Below, piece after piece: positions 1-8,483 of a DNA stretch of 53,156 nt. Made by a program: the position numbers and the translations under genes. Position 1 is the stretch's first letter, and every line of letters begins with the position of its first letter. The notes under the pieces are model-generated. The model had not been told where the DNA came from, ran no database searches, and was given only the letters and a program-made list of their open reading frames with translations. This stretch comes from a virus: the IMG/VR virus record IMGVR_UViG_3300025789_000006, positions 1 through 53,156 of that record; one strand, given 5' to 3'.

Positions 1-127
1 CCAACTTGCGATGGGTTGATGGTCTGTCCGGTATAGGGTGAGGAGTATGTAGTCATGATTAGCTATCCACAGCAACGGCTTGTCGGTCACCAACACGAGA
101 CACATCCTCATCTTTCAGCGACTTGAT
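1..127. repeat. Terminal direct repeat, left copy (contig closure)
   Basis: The first 127 bases are identical to 53030-53156. An exact repeat of 127, a common largest assembly k-mer, is most simply the overlap left when a circular genome is assembled. It lies inside two ordinary genes (the end of the adaptor gene and the start of the next tail gene), which argues against a physical terminal repeat. Joining the ends makes the operon continuous. Confidence 0.95.
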
Positions 128-703
128 GGCTTCGCTGTATTTTTGTTGGAAGATCACGCGTTGATCATTTTTGAGAAAAGGCATTGCCTGCAACAAAGTG
201 CCGTACAGCATCGCTGTTGGGGCATTCTGGGTCAGCCAATTGGTTTGGTTTGTCGAGCTCAATGGAGCGATGCGCTCGTAGTACAGCACCTCGAAGTTGT
301 AGGCCGCATCCGGCGTCGGGGCGATGTACCAGTGATCCCAGTCAGTATCTGCGTAGTAGAGCGGCTTTGCTACATTGGCGTTGTCGGGCCAATAGTTGGT
401 CAGATACTCGTACTTGCGAAGCAAAACAGGGGTGCGATTGCCTGCGCTGTCCGTGATGCTCATGGACACGGTTTTGCGCCACCGAGCAGGCTTGGCAATT
501 GTTGGTTGACCAATATTCATCACCGACTCAGCGACTTGCAATTGGCCCAAGGTTTTGATCTCTTGGGCAATCTCAAACTCAGCCAGAGTAATGAAGGTGG
601 GAATAGCGTTAATGGTGGCTTGGTCTGACCGTTCTAGGTACTGAAGTACATAGTAAGTCAGACTGTCATAAGTCATTACCCATGATGGTGTATTGGTGCT
701 CAT
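59..703 (-). CDS. Head-to-tail adaptor protein (SU10/T7 adaptor type)
   Basis: A 214-residue protein resembling the adaptor ring that joins portal to tail nozzle in podoviruses of the T7, P22 and SU10 kinds. The N-terminal half is helical (residues 14-60, with the segment IPTFITLAEFEIAQEI typical of these adaptors). The rest alternates short beta stretches with Trp/Tyr-rich loops (YADTDWDHWYIAPTP), and a C-terminal helix ends in KSLKDEDVSRV. Its stop is 2 bases before the start of the next tail gene across the contig junction, and the nozzle-like gene follows that one, the usual adaptor-nozzle grouping. The family call is from memory of sequence patterns; a profile search would settle it. Confidence 0.7.
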   Translation of the reverse strand: MSTNTPSWVMTYDSLTYYVLQYLERSDQATINAIPTFITLAEFEIAQEIKTLGQLQVAESVMNIGQPTIAKPARWRKTVSMSITDSAGNRTPVLLRKYEYLTNYWPDNANVAKPLYYADTDWDHWYIAPTPDAAYNFEVLYYERIAPLSSTNQTNWLTQNAPTAMLYGTLLQAMPFLKNDQRVIFQQKYSEAIKSLKDEDVSRVGDRQAVAVDS

Positions 704-760
704 ATTTTCCCCATTGTTATGTCTATTTTCCCATCAGGTTAACAATCTCACAAGGTCACT

Positions 761-1231
761 TTATTTCAATAAAGATGCCTCTGCCATTCGTCTTTTTGTC
801 AGGCCCGGCAAAACCCTGCCGCATGCCTTGTTCCATTTCACAATCTCTTCGCAGGCCCCGCTCCAATCCTTGGCGTCAACCCGTTTTTTGAAGGTGGACA
901 CCCGGTAACTGCCAAGCCCCAAGTTGTAGGTGAAGCTGATCACCGCCGCCAAGCGACGATCCGGCTCGTTGGCGAGGCCGGGCGACAACTTGAGGGCGTT
1001 GCTCGCAAAATACAACAAATGCTGATCTAGGGCCTCTTGGGCCTTCTCTACAGGCCAAACAGTGTCAGGGCCAATGTCTGGCCCCGTACAACCCCATCCA
1101 ATCGTCCAAGGAGCCCCGTGTGAGCCCGGATCAGGGTAGGCTTGGCATCCACCGTCAGGCAAGCGCCTTGCGTAGCCTTCAAACGGCTTTACAAGGGATT
1201 CGCTCGCCAGTCTGATGGCGTCGCCGATCAT
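761..1231 (-). CDS. Endolysin, GH24 lysozyme (muramidase)
   Basis: A 156-residue T4-lysozyme-type muramidase that cuts the glycan strands of peptidoglycan at lysis. The GH24 signature is clear: KPFEGY with catalytic Glu18, then AYPDP (Asp34) and the WTIGWG strand (Thr43), followed by the second-lobe segment FTYNLGLGSYRVSTF and the C-terminal GLTKRR motif. There is no signal peptide or SAR anchor at the N terminus, so export should depend on a holin. Its start overlaps the end of the holin-like gene upstream by an ATGA junction, which places it in a lysis cassette. Length is normal for the family. Confidence 0.93.
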   Translation of the reverse strand: MIGDAIRLASESLVKPFEGYARRLPDGGCQAYPDPGSHGAPWTIGWGCTGPDIGPDTVWPVEKAQEALDQHLLYFASNALKLSPGLANEPDRRLAAVISFTYNLGLGSYRVSTFKKRVDAKDWSGACEEIVKWNKACGRVLPGLTKRRMAEASLLK

Positions 1232-1710
1232 TTTTGATACTTCTCAATCGCTCGACCCACAAACCAGAAGGTCAAGATCATGTTGAGCATGCCAAAGTCG
1301 TCTGCCGTCCAGTTGCCGACAATGATGTCGTGCCAATTAGCGCCGCTGTTGAAAGCGTAGACCATCACCGAAATCTTGAAGGCCACATACATGCCAAAGA
1401 GCACATAGGTGACCATGGGGCGCACAAGAGCAGACAGAGCCGCCACCCATGGGTAACTGGCCTTGGCCTCTTCGCCTTGTTCCTTGAACGCCTCTTGAAT
1501 TGCTTCCAGTTGAGCAGTGCTGTGCTCAACATATTTTTGTTCCATCGTGAACTGACCGCGCATCTTTTCCAGATCGGTCTGCAGGCCAAACATAGCCAGT
1601 TCGTGCTTGCGCTCGTCGTTCTTGTCGAGGTACTTCAGAATCTCAGGTGCCAAACGAAAAATGCCCCCTAAGAGGCTTCCAAAGACACCACCAGTTAGCC
1701 AGTCCAACAT
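1228..1710 (-). CDS. Putative holin, three-TM type
   Basis: A 160-residue membrane protein just upstream of the endolysin, overlapping its start. An N-terminal glycine-rich hydrophobic segment (LTGGVFGSLLGGIF) is followed by a charged coiled-coil region (KNDERKHELAMFGLQTDLEKMRGQ) and two hydrophobic helices near the C terminus (VRPMVTYVLFGMYVAF and FGMLNMILTFWFVGRAI). This matches the general layout of the GTA-type 3TM holins. I chose the ATG at 1710 because it has a GGGAG ribosome site and couples to the preceding gene through a TAATG overlap; an in-frame upstream ATG at 1743 has no such site. Confidence 0.65.
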   Translation of the reverse strand: MLDWLTGGVFGSLLGGIFRLAPEILKYLDKNDERKHELAMFGLQTDLEKMRGQFTMEQKYVEHSTAQLEAIQEAFKEQGEEAKASYPWVAALSALVRPMVTYVLFGMYVAFKISVMVYAFNSGANWHDIIVGNWTADDFGMLNMILTFWFVGRAIEKYQK

Positions 1711-2078
1711 TATTTGCTCCCAATATTTGATAGGGCCATGCACAATAAGCCGGCGCCAACACCAGTTGCAATTGCCTCAGTTGTCTCACCACCGAAGTGC
1801 GATGGATGAGAAATCAGGTCTGAAATTGCAGTTAAAAATCCAGTCAAGCCTGCCACAACAAATTTGTTGTCTTGCAGTTCTTTGCGACCAAAAAACGAAA
1901 TAAGGACAGCAAGACCGCCGGTCATTGCGCCCGTTTGAAGAGCCTTGATCCAATGAGGCAGTGTCAACGCGAGCACATTGCCTTGAACCATCATCATCAA
2001 GCAAGATGGCGTGGCCTCAGACAGCCTGCGAATAAAAATTTCAACTTTGACTTTTAACAATTCAAAAATTGGATTCAT
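1710..2078 (-). CDS. Small membrane protein of the lysis cassette
   Basis: A 122-residue protein not recognised by family. It has hydrophobic, glycine-rich segments (residues about 50-62 GAMTGGLAVLISF, 72-86 and 102-117 ATGVGAGLLCMALS) and so probably two or three membrane passes. Good ribosome site AAAGGA. It sits between a coiled-coil membrane protein and the putative holin, coupled to the latter by TAATG. It could be a second holin or antiholin; that is inference from position and topology only. Confidence 0.6.
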   Translation of the reverse strand: MNPIFELLKVKVEIFIRRLSEATPSCLMMMVQGNVLALTLPHWIKALQTGAMTGGLAVLISFFGRKELQDNKFVVAGLTGFLTAISDLISHPSHFGGETTEAIATGVGAGLLCMALSNIGSK

Positions 2079-2338
2079 TTTTTATTCCTTTCTTCAATGA
2101 GCCTTACCCTTACTTGGAGATCGTTGATTTCTCGCTCCAATTCGGACTTCAGTACATGTCTGCGCTCTGCCGAGATGGGGCTGTCAGTTGGTATGCCATC
2201 GGCAGTGATGAGCGCAGGCATCTTGCCTTCAATCTGCGTGAGACGGGTTTGAAACGAACTGACCTCACCCAAAAGCCACCCAATACAAACAACCAGTATG
2301 GGTAAAACCGCTTTCAAGATATCGGACAAATTCATCAT
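2075..2338 (-). CDS. Membrane-anchored coiled-coil protein, possible inner spanin
   Basis: An 87-residue protein with one N-terminal membrane helix (ILKAVLPILVVCIGWLLG) and a C-terminal charged coiled coil (RRHVLKSELEREINDLQVRVRLIEERNKK). This topology suits an Rz-like inner-membrane spanin, which helps disrupt the outer membrane, or a small phage holin partner. I see no lipoprotein o-spanin gene next to it or embedded in it, so the spanin reading is tentative. Two ATG codons in a row start it; it overlaps the next gene by 4 bases. Confidence 0.6.
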   Translation of the reverse strand: MMNLSDILKAVLPILVVCIGWLLGEVSSFQTRLTQIEGKMPALITADGIPTDSPISAERRHVLKSELEREINDLQVRVRLIEERNKK

Positions 2339-2340
2339 GT

Positions 2341-2559
2341 TTACCCCAAAAATTTCTTAACGAACTCAGCCGCGAAACCGGGGCCGAGAAGCACAGCAAC
2401 GATCACCGCATAAAGCAGGTACTCGATCTTTGCCATGCGCTTTGAGCCGTCGTCAAATCGTTCTGTGACGCCACTAAAAGACTCTTCGATCTTCTTGTAG
2501 CGTTCTGCACAGACGGCTTCATGGACTGATAGGCGTGTATCCAAGGATTCCTCCGACAT
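2341..2559 (-). CDS. Coiled-coil plus C-terminal TM protein (XhlA-like topology)
   Basis: A 72-residue protein with a polar, coiled-coil-prone N-terminal part (HEAVCAERYKKIEESFSGVTERFD) and a single C-terminal membrane helix (YLLYAVIVAVLLGPGFAAEFV). The layout recalls hemolysin XhlA-type proteins that assist lysis. Its ATG overlaps the stop of the preceding small gene (TAAATG), with an AAGGGGA ribosome site. The role is inferred from the neighbouring endolysin and holin candidates. Confidence 0.6.
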   Translation of the reverse strand: MSEESLDTRLSVHEAVCAERYKKIEESFSGVTERFDDGSKRMAKIEYLLYAVIVAVLLGPGFAAEFVKKFLG

Positions 2560-2733
2560 TTAGTCATATCCCCTTAGGGTCTTGGCGAGGCGAGCTCGTT
2601 GACCCTCTTTGCCGGGTTTCTTGGCGGCGGCGTTAAGCTTCTTCATCGGAATCTTCTTGCCTTCAGGAACATGGAGCTCCTTGTGCAAAGCGCCGGGATG
2701 CTTAATCGCTTTTTGAATCCACTTTTCAGCCAT
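2560..2733 (-). CDS. Small basic phage protein
   Basis: A 57-residue, very basic protein (starts MAEKWIQKAIKHPGALHK, ends LAKTLRGYD). The pattern WIQKAIKHPGALHK followed by KPGKEGQRARLAKTL is one I recognise from small hypothetical proteins in many phages; no function is established. High Lys/Arg content suggests nucleic-acid contact. Its stop overlaps the ATG of the following gene, which supports it as a real gene. Confidence 0.75.
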   Translation of the reverse strand: MAEKWIQKAIKHPGALHKELHVPEGKKIPMKKLNAAAKKPGKEGQRARLAKTLRGYD

Positions 2734-2749
2734 GATCAGCCTTTCGTAT

Positions 2750-2766
2750 TACTAATTTAATTAGTA
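2750..2766. repeat. 17-nt perfect palindrome, copy A
   Basis: TACTAATTTAATTAGTA, symmetric about its central base. It overlaps the stop codon of the 2757-3068 gene. One of five copies in the genome. Confidence 0.9.
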
Positions 2767-3068
2767 GTCGGTGCGTCGGTTGTAGGAACCTCAGCAGGCG
2801 CTTCAGTTGCTTCAGCAGGCGCCTCTGCGGCCTCCACAGGAGCTTCTTCAGCCACTGGGGCCTCTTCCACTGGTGCCTCAACAGCAGGCTCCTCTACGGG
2901 CGCTTGCACTGGTGCGGCAACAGGTTGAGAGGGAGGAGCCACCACTGCGTCTTTAGGTTGCATTGCCTCGTATTTGCCTTGCAAAAAGTCAATGAAACGG
3001 TGAATCTCTTCACTCACTTCAGAGTCAAATTCCTCAACATAAGTACGAATGTCGTTCAAAAATTGCAT
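2757..3068 (-). CDS. Hypothetical protein with Pro/Ala/Glu-rich tail
   Basis: A 103-residue protein. Residues 1-36 form an acidic helix (NDIRTYVEEFDSEVSEEIHRFIDFLQG). From residue 44 on it is a low-complexity run of Ala, Pro, Glu and Val with repeats such as EAPVEEAPVAEEAPVE, probably an extended linker. The last codons and the stop are formed by copy A of a 17-nt palindrome (2750-2766), giving the end PTTN. The HNH-like protein at 30006-30278 also ends TTN in a copy of the same palindrome. Ribosome site TAGGAG. Confidence 0.6.
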   Translation of the reverse strand: MQFLNDIRTYVEEFDSEVSEEIHRFIDFLQGKYEAMQPKDAVVAPPSQPVAAPVQAPVEEPAVEAPVEEAPVAEEAPVEAAEAPAEATEAPAEVPTTDAPTTN

Positions 3069-3083
3069 GATGGCTCCTATGGT

Positions 3084-3260
3084 TTAGTTTGGTGATGCCT
3101 CTGCAGGTGCAGGGGCGGCTTCGGCGGCAGGCTGTGCGCCTTGTGCCTGTGCTTGTTTCTGTACTTCTTGGATGAGGCCCGCAACTTCAACAAAGGGTTT
3201 GGAACCCAAATATTGCATGATTGCGTTGACCAAGTCTGTTGTTAGTTTGATTTCGTTCAT
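3084..3260 (-). CDS. Small hypothetical protein
   Basis: A 58-residue protein starting MNEIKLTTDLVNAIMQYLG, with an amphipathic helical body and an Ala/Pro/Gln-rich tail. The ATG at 3260 was preferred over an upstream in-frame start because it follows GGAGATG at good spacing. Proteins of this look are common next to fibre and lysis genes in phages; function unknown. The Ala/Pro-rich tail resembles that of its downstream neighbour. Confidence 0.6.
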   Translation of the reverse strand: MNEIKLTTDLVNAIMQYLGSKPFVEVAGLIQEVQKQAQAQGAQPAAEAAPAPAEASPN

Positions 3261-3279
3261 CTCACATCTCCGTGAAAAT

Positions 3280-3301
3280 GCCACCAAAATGGGGTGGTGG
3301 C
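3280..3301 (-). terminator. Weak hairpin, possible partial terminator
   Basis: Inverted repeat GCCACCA/TGGTGGC with an 8-nt loop. On the minus strand it is followed by ATTTTC, a poor U-tract. It may attenuate transcription or stabilise the 3' end of the 3315-3671 message. Confidence 0.35.
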
Positions 3302-3314
3302 TTCCCCTTAAATA

Positions 3315-3671
3315 TTATGCCGCAGGTGTAGACCAAGGCAAAGGCAATTGAACTTGGGACGGGTTCTTTTGCGCTTGAACACTTGCAGTTACGCTTGCTT
3401 CAGACGCCCCTTGATCAACGCCATTCGCCCAACACCATCCAACAACTTGAGATTGAGTAAGTTGCGAATATGGCGTAAATGATCCACCTGATGCGGGCAC
3501 AGGGAAAGAACAAGTGCCATACACATTGCTTGTGTAAGTCACAGGAGGTGTGGCAGTGGTGGTATCAGTACCAGTGCAACGCCATCCGGCAGTTAAGACG
3601 ACTTGTGAGTAGCCGTCAATTGTTTGTGTGGATGTTTCCATCCAGTCGATTGTCCATGCGATAGTGGTCAT
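3315..3671 (-). CDS. Small tail-fibre-associated protein (DUF7936-like)
   Basis: A 118-residue protein that begins MTTIAWTIDWME and carries the pattern YSQVVLTAGWRCTGTD, then FTPYSQLTQSQVVGWCW, and ends AQKNPSQVQLPLPW. This layout (a beta-rich N-terminal half, TxxQVxGW, QxxPxxxxLPW end) matches small uncharacterised proteins found beside tail fibres in aquatic phages. The precise family name is from memory. It lies 3 bases after the fibre with a self-cleaving chaperone, so a structural or fibre-assembly role is plausible but unproven. Confidence 0.6.
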   Translation of the reverse strand: MTTIAWTIDWMETSTQTIDGYSQVVLTAGWRCTGTDTTTATPPVTYTSNVYGTCSFPVPASGGSFTPYSQLTQSQVVGWCWANGVDQGASEASVTASVQAQKNPSQVQLPLPWSTPAA

Positions 3672-3673
3672 GA

Positions 3674-5605
3674 TTAAGCTCCTAGTTTAGATTTCAATTG
3701 ATTAACTTCTGCTGTCAATGCTTGGATAGATGCAATCATCAAGGGAATAAGTTCTGTATAGCGAACACCCAAATACCCTTCTATTTCACCTTCTTTTTTA
3801 ACTACATCCATTGCTTCTGGAACAACATTTTGAACAGTTGTTGCATCAACACCAACTTGTGGTTTGTTTTCTGCATCATTTTTCCAAGTGAATTTGATTG
3901 TTTTAATTTGAGCAATGTCAGTCAATGGGTCGGTATATGTCCCTGTGATGTTTTTCAGTTTGGGGTCGGAATATGATGTCCATGAAGTTGAACCCCAATT
4001 AAGTTGAACACCTGCACTGTTGGTGTTGTAAATAGTAAATGGGGGTGATGATGTGCTTGAACTGTTTCCAAGACGCAAATCCCACCATTTGCCAGATGCC
4101 GTATTATTAAAACGGCATACTGAATCCCAACTTGCATTACTGTTGTTTACATAAAGAGAGACATTTTGACCAGAGCATTGAAAGTTTGCACAATCTGTAT
4201 TACTTAAAACTGAAAGTTGTTGAGAAGGTGAACTTGTCCCGATACCTAGATAGCCTGCGCTAGTAAAGCGACCATATTCAGTGCCATTTGCATAAAAAGT
4301 CAATGGCACAGCACCGATTCCATAGATACGGTTTTCGGTTGCGCCACGCATTACTAATGCGCCATATCCTGAACCAGTTTGAATGCCAATACCGTCACTG
4401 CCTGATGCAGAGTAGACATTGAACTGTTGGTATTGACTACCGCCCGCACCAACAAGAACTTGTTGGGCGTAATTGATATACATTGCCTGTAGCTGTCCGG
4501 CTCCATTATTAACATAGAACCCAAGTTCGCCACGGTTAACTTGACCAGAGCCGATGAAGGTTCGGATGGAAGAAACATCGTAGTTGGTGGCGGTGTTGTA
4601 CCATTGAATCCGAGTAAGTTCTGACCCACTTGAGACACTACCCCACTGGGCCATGTTTCCGCTTACAGCAAGTTTTCCGTAGGTAGAAGAACCAACAATA
4701 CCAATGCCGACATTACCTCCATTGGGGGAAATGCCAATGTTTTGATATGCGGAACTGCCGTAGTCATATGCCTCCAATCGACCGTAAGTCGTTTCCCAAG
4801 ACAAGAAAATTCCCTTGCCCGTATAGGGCTGTAAACTGCCTTGAGCAACAACACTTGCGCTCGCACTAACGCCACCCGCAGATTGAATGTAGTAATTATT
4901 GTTGGATGGAGTCAATCCAACACCAAATTGACCTGTGGTTATAAAGCGACCTGCTTCTGCGCCGTTTGGTCTAAAAATTAAAGGATATGCACCACTTGTT
5001 CCAATAGCTAGAGATTGAGTGCTAGAGCCAGTATCAATGTATGAAGTACCACCGCTTTGGTACAACCGCATAACATCATTTGTACCATCATTAACTTTGA
5101 TGAAACCTGTTCCTGTAAGCGTTAATGATGTACCATTAAAAGTCAAATTAGCACTTGATTGAAAAGCGCTTGTTCCATTACCGTAAGGAATTTGGTTTGC
5201 AGTCAGCGAAGTCAAACCTGTGCCACCCGAAGCTACTGGCAAAGTTCCGGTTGTTAAAGCCGAGGTTGAAGTGGCATAAACAGCGCCACCAGAAGTAAAC
5301 GCAGTAAGTCCTGTACCACCGTTTGTGGTTGCCAATGTGCCTGCAACAGTCACAGCGCCTGTGGTTGCAGTGTTGGGGGTCAGGCCGGTTGTGCCAAAGC
5401 TGATTGAGGATACATTGATGTTGCCTGCTTTGGAAGCCAACACCTGCACATTACCTGATGCATCTTTGTAAAAAAGCTTGCCATCAAAGTAGTTCAATGC
5501 CAATTCAGCGCCCGACGCACTGCTTGTCAAGTTGGATGCAGAAGGCGTGTTTCCAGTTGAGCCACTGGCGTAAATTAGTATGGGGGTGTATCCGCTTTGT
5601 GCCAT
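3674..5605 (-). CDS. Tail fibre with C-terminal S74 intramolecular chaperone
   Basis: A 643-residue receptor-binding fibre. Residues 1-150 hold Gly/Thr-rich fibre repeats (FGTTGLTP...TLATTNGGTG) shared with the neighbouring 955-residue fibre. The middle is beta-rich with repeated GVGLTPS/GIGTSSPS-type units. From about residue 546 comes a peptidase S74 domain: the motif SDPKLK with the Ser and Lys of the autocatalytic pair five residues apart, then TDIAQIKTIKFTWK, VGVDATTVQNVVPEA, and a C-terminal coiled coil (LTAEVNQLKSKL). In this family the chaperone trimerises the fibre and then cuts itself off before the Ser. It is the second fibre gene of the late operon. Ribosome site TAAGGA. Confidence 0.88.
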   Translation of the reverse strand: MAQSGYTPILIYASGSTGNTPSASNLTSSASGAELALNYFDGKLFYKDASGNVQVLASKAGNINVSSISFGTTGLTPNTATTGAVTVAGTLATTNGGTGLTAFTSGGAVYATSTSALTTGTLPVASGGTGLTSLTANQIPYGNGTSAFQSSANLTFNGTSLTLTGTGFIKVNDGTNDVMRLYQSGGTSYIDTGSSTQSLAIGTSGAYPLIFRPNGAEAGRFITTGQFGVGLTPSNNNYYIQSAGGVSASASVVAQGSLQPYTGKGIFLSWETTYGRLEAYDYGSSAYQNIGISPNGGNVGIGIVGSSTYGKLAVSGNMAQWGSVSSGSELTRIQWYNTATNYDVSSIRTFIGSGQVNRGELGFYVNNGAGQLQAMYINYAQQVLVGAGGSQYQQFNVYSASGSDGIGIQTGSGYGALVMRGATENRIYGIGAVPLTFYANGTEYGRFTSAGYLGIGTSSPSQQLSVLSNTDCANFQCSGQNVSLYVNNSNASWDSVCRFNNTASGKWWDLRLGNSSSTSSPPFTIYNTNSAGVQLNWGSTSWTSYSDPKLKNITGTYTDPLTDIAQIKTIKFTWKNDAENKPQVGVDATTVQNVVPEAMDVVKKEGEIEGYLGVRYTELIPLMIASIQALTAEVNQLKSKLGA

Positions 5606-5614
5606 GTTTTTTCC

Positions 5615-8482
5615 TTAGAATGCGCCGCCTGCAATGCCACCTGTGATTGTGCCATTTGCCGCGTTACAAGTTATTGACGAGTTTACCAATTGTGGCAAAT
5701 TGCCGCTAGTCGCCGTTACGAAAGTTAGATAGTTTGTCGCGCCCGTAGAAGCCGCAGTCACCGCCGTGTTGACCGTGTTTGTGGCTCCCAAGTTGGCAAC
5801 AGTCGTTGTGCTAGAAACAACAAAAGGTGCGGTTCCAGTCGCCACCGTATTGGTCAATTGACCAGACATGTTCAAGGTTGTCACGCCTTGGATGTAACTG
5901 CTTGCCATGTTCAGACCGGCACTACCCCATGTGAGCAATCCTGTTGTACTATTGCCGGGAGGTAACAAATAACCGGCCCAGTTACCTGTCGCCGCACTTG
6001 CTGATGTCGAATAAATCCAACCTGCACCACCGGGAACAGCAGTCGCCAACAAATTGCCTGCGCTGTCTTGAACGGTGATATTGCCTGTTGAATCGTTGTC
6101 GATCACATAAGCTGTACCTGCCAAAATTGTGTTTTCAGCAGGCAGTTTGACTGTTTGTGTGTTTGTGCCGCTGAAGTTTTGGTAGAAGGTCGCAGTATTT
6201 GTCAGCGTTGTTGTGCCGCCTGCTGTGGGCACATTGGTGTAACCCGGCGCAAAGTTGTTGAACGATGCGATGGTGCTGACGGTACTTGCTGATCCAGTGC
6301 CGCCATTGGCTGTTGCAAGCGTTCCTGCCACAGTAATTGCGCCTGAGGTCGCGGTGGACGGTGTCAAACCTGTAGTGCCAAAACTGAGTGTGGTCACAGC
6401 CACGCCAGACAGAGTTGACCACTGTGGTGCTGTAGCCCCTGAGTTGACAGTCAAGATTTGTCCTGCAGACCCGATTGCTAGAGTGCTGAATGCGCTTGTG
6501 CCTGCACCATAAACCAAAGAACCAGTCGCAAGTGTTGAAAGACCCGTACCGCCGTTTGTGACAGTCAAAGAGCCAGACACATTGGTATTGGCAGTGCCAA
6601 GAGCCAAATTGCCAAACGCAGGAGCTCCTGCGCCGCCAGAAATTAAGGCATTTCCTGATGTTCCTGCGGCAGAATAGGCATGTGCAGTACCTGTGCCATA
6701 CCCAACACCGCCTGCGGTAGGCGTTGCTGTGCTGTTTGTACCGCCGTTTGCGATTGGCACGATACCAATAAGGCTCAATGCCTGCGCAGTTGTGGCGTTG
6801 GTCACAGCACTTGTGCCGTTGGCGTACATGAAACCAGTCAAACCGGTCACTGTGATGCTGTTAAATGCCTCAGAAGAGCTTCCCAAGACCTTTTCCCACA
6901 CAGAGCCGTTGAACACAGCCCAATCACCAACAGACCACAAGCTGATGCCATTCAAAGTGGTTGTACCTGCAGTCGAAACCACATAGTAGTAACCGTTTGT
7001 ACCGACTGATGAGGTCAATGTTGGGGTATTTGTCGCCGCATTCCATGTGCCTTGATAGGTAGTCGCGCCCGAAGCATTGGTGGTGATGCTTGTGATTTGA
7101 CCTTGAGCGTTGACCGTAATCTGTGGAATAGCCAAAGCAGACCCGTAAGTGCCTGCAGAGACGCCCGTATTTGTGATGGATGGTGTAATCGTGCCCGATC
7201 CATTGGTAATGGTGATGCCGGTGCCTGCGGTCAGCGTAGACAGCGTGTAGCCCGTACCATTACCAATTAGTAATTGTCCATTTGTAGGCGTTGTATTGAG
7301 CCCTGTACCGCCATTCGCGACAGGGGTTGTGCCCAAAAGCGTCAACAATTGAGCTGTGGTTGCGGCTGTATAGGCTGAAGTGCCGTTGGCGTAAGCAAAA
7401 CCTGTGAGTGTTCCTGCCACACCGGTACCGCCAGAGCCTGCATTGAGCGTACCGCCCAATACCACCGCGCTCGATGTCGGTGTATTTGGTGTCAAGCCTG
7501 TTGAGCCTGCGCTAAAAGTCGCAACACCTGAACCAGAGATCACTGAGCCCCAACCGCCGGTTGTGTAGGCTTCCAAAGTGCCGGTGTCGGTGTTGTAGCG
7601 GAACGCACCTTGTGCAGGTGTACCGCGCTGTGCTGTCGTGCCTGATGGCAACTGAACAAAGTTGGTGCCGGGCAGGGTTGGATTCGATGCAAGGCCAATC
7701 ACAGGCACACTGGTGCCGTTGGTGACCACAATTTGGTTGACTGTGCCTTGCACATTGGTCACAGAGCCACTGCCGGTGCCGATTGTTTGCCATGTGCTAC
7801 TTGCGTAGAACTCCATGGTCTGGGTATCGGTGTTGTAGCGCATGACGCCGTTGTTTGCCAAACGCTGTGCAGTGCCACCAGAAGGCAATTGAACGCCACC
7901 AGTGCCCGGCAAAACAGGATTTGACACCAGACTAATGGTTGGCGAGCCACCCACAGCATTGCCAAAAGCCACATTGATCTGATTGGTCGTACCACCGATG
8001 GCTGTTTGACTGAATGTCGAGCCATTGATGGTCATCAAACCAGTACCAGATAGACTGGACAGGTTTTGAAGGTTGGTGCTGAGGCCAAATGTGGGGTTTC
8101 CTGCGATGCCATCTGCGTTGGCGATGGTCATGCCTGCACCAACAGCCAAAAGCCTGTTGATGACCGTACTGGCCCCGTTCTTGACAATGATTCCGGTGCT
8201 CGCGGCGTTCAAACTTGCCGCCGGGCCCGTCATATTGATCTGCAGGGTGCTTCCTGCACCATTGTCAGTCAATGAAAGGCCAGAGGTGGCGCTCAAATAA
8301 CGAGCCTGAGTCAGCCCTGCAGTCGATCCAACGGTCAGGAAAGGGTAATTCAGCGCGCCGGCGCCTGCAATTGCGCCCGTGGTGGTCTGCGCGGTAACAC
8401 CGTTTTGAACGACAGGAACGAGCTCGGAGCCAGTCAAGGCTCCTGCTGTTGGTAGTTGGGTAATGGTTACTTGTCCACTCAT
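5615..8482 (-). CDS. Large repetitive tail fibre protein
   Basis: A 955-residue protein built almost wholly of Gly/Thr/Ala-rich fibre repeats. Units such as ANGGTGLNT, PIANGGTNST, VTNGGTGLST recur, as do AQRxxxxGxxRYNTDTxTxExY units (residues about 205-305) known from collar and side-tail fibres. A unit FGTTGLTPSTATSGAITVAGTLATANGGTG is nearly the same as one in the next fibre. The C terminus ends AGGAF, like NGGAF in the tail protein at 51838-53085. No chaperone domain is present, so it may be a shaft or need a separate tip. Start codon has only a weak ribosome site. Confidence 0.82.
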   Translation of the reverse strand: MSGQVTITQLPTAGALTGSELVPVVQNGVTAQTTTGAIAGAGALNYPFLTVGSTAGLTQARYLSATSGLSLTDNGAGSTLQINMTGPAASLNAASTGIIVKNGASTVINRLLAVGAGMTIANADGIAGNPTFGLSTNLQNLSSLSGTGLMTINGSTFSQTAIGGTTNQINVAFGNAVGGSPTISLVSNPVLPGTGGVQLPSGGTAQRLANNGVMRYNTDTQTMEFYASSTWQTIGTGSGSVTNVQGTVNQIVVTNGTSVPVIGLASNPTLPGTNFVQLPSGTTAQRGTPAQGAFRYNTDTGTLEAYTTGGWGSVISGSGVATFSAGSTGLTPNTPTSSAVVLGGTLNAGSGGTGVAGTLTGFAYANGTSAYTAATTAQLLTLLGTTPVANGGTGLNTTPTNGQLLIGNGTGYTLSTLTAGTGITITNGSGTITPSITNTGVSAGTYGSALAIPQITVNAQGQITSITTNASGATTYQGTWNAATNTPTLTSSVGTNGYYYVVSTAGTTTLNGISLWSVGDWAVFNGSVWEKVLGSSSEAFNSITVTGLTGFMYANGTSAVTNATTAQALSLIGIVPIANGGTNSTATPTAGGVGYGTGTAHAYSAAGTSGNALISGGAGAPAFGNLALGTANTNVSGSLTVTNGGTGLSTLATGSLVYGAGTSAFSTLAIGSAGQILTVNSGATAPQWSTLSGVAVTTLSFGTTGLTPSTATSGAITVAGTLATANGGTGSASTVSTIASFNNFAPGYTNVPTAGGTTTLTNTATFYQNFSGTNTQTVKLPAENTILAGTAYVIDNDSTGNITVQDSAGNLLATAVPGGAGWIYSTSASAATGNWAGYLLPPGNSTTGLLTWGSAGLNMASSYIQGVTTLNMSGQLTNTVATGTAPFVVSSTTTVANLGATNTVNTAVTAASTGATNYLTFVTATSGNLPQLVNSSITCNAANGTITGGIAGGAF

Positions 8483-8483
8483 G

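Noticed and set aside
1-127. True physical terminal repeats of the packaged DNA
   Set aside because: The repeat is exactly 127 bases, lies inside two coding genes and joins one operon smoothly, as expected for an assembly overlap.
5615-8482. Diversity-generating retroelement acting on the fibre genes
   Set aside because: No reverse transcriptase gene and no template-type repeat were seen; fibre repeats are ordinary Gly/Thr units.
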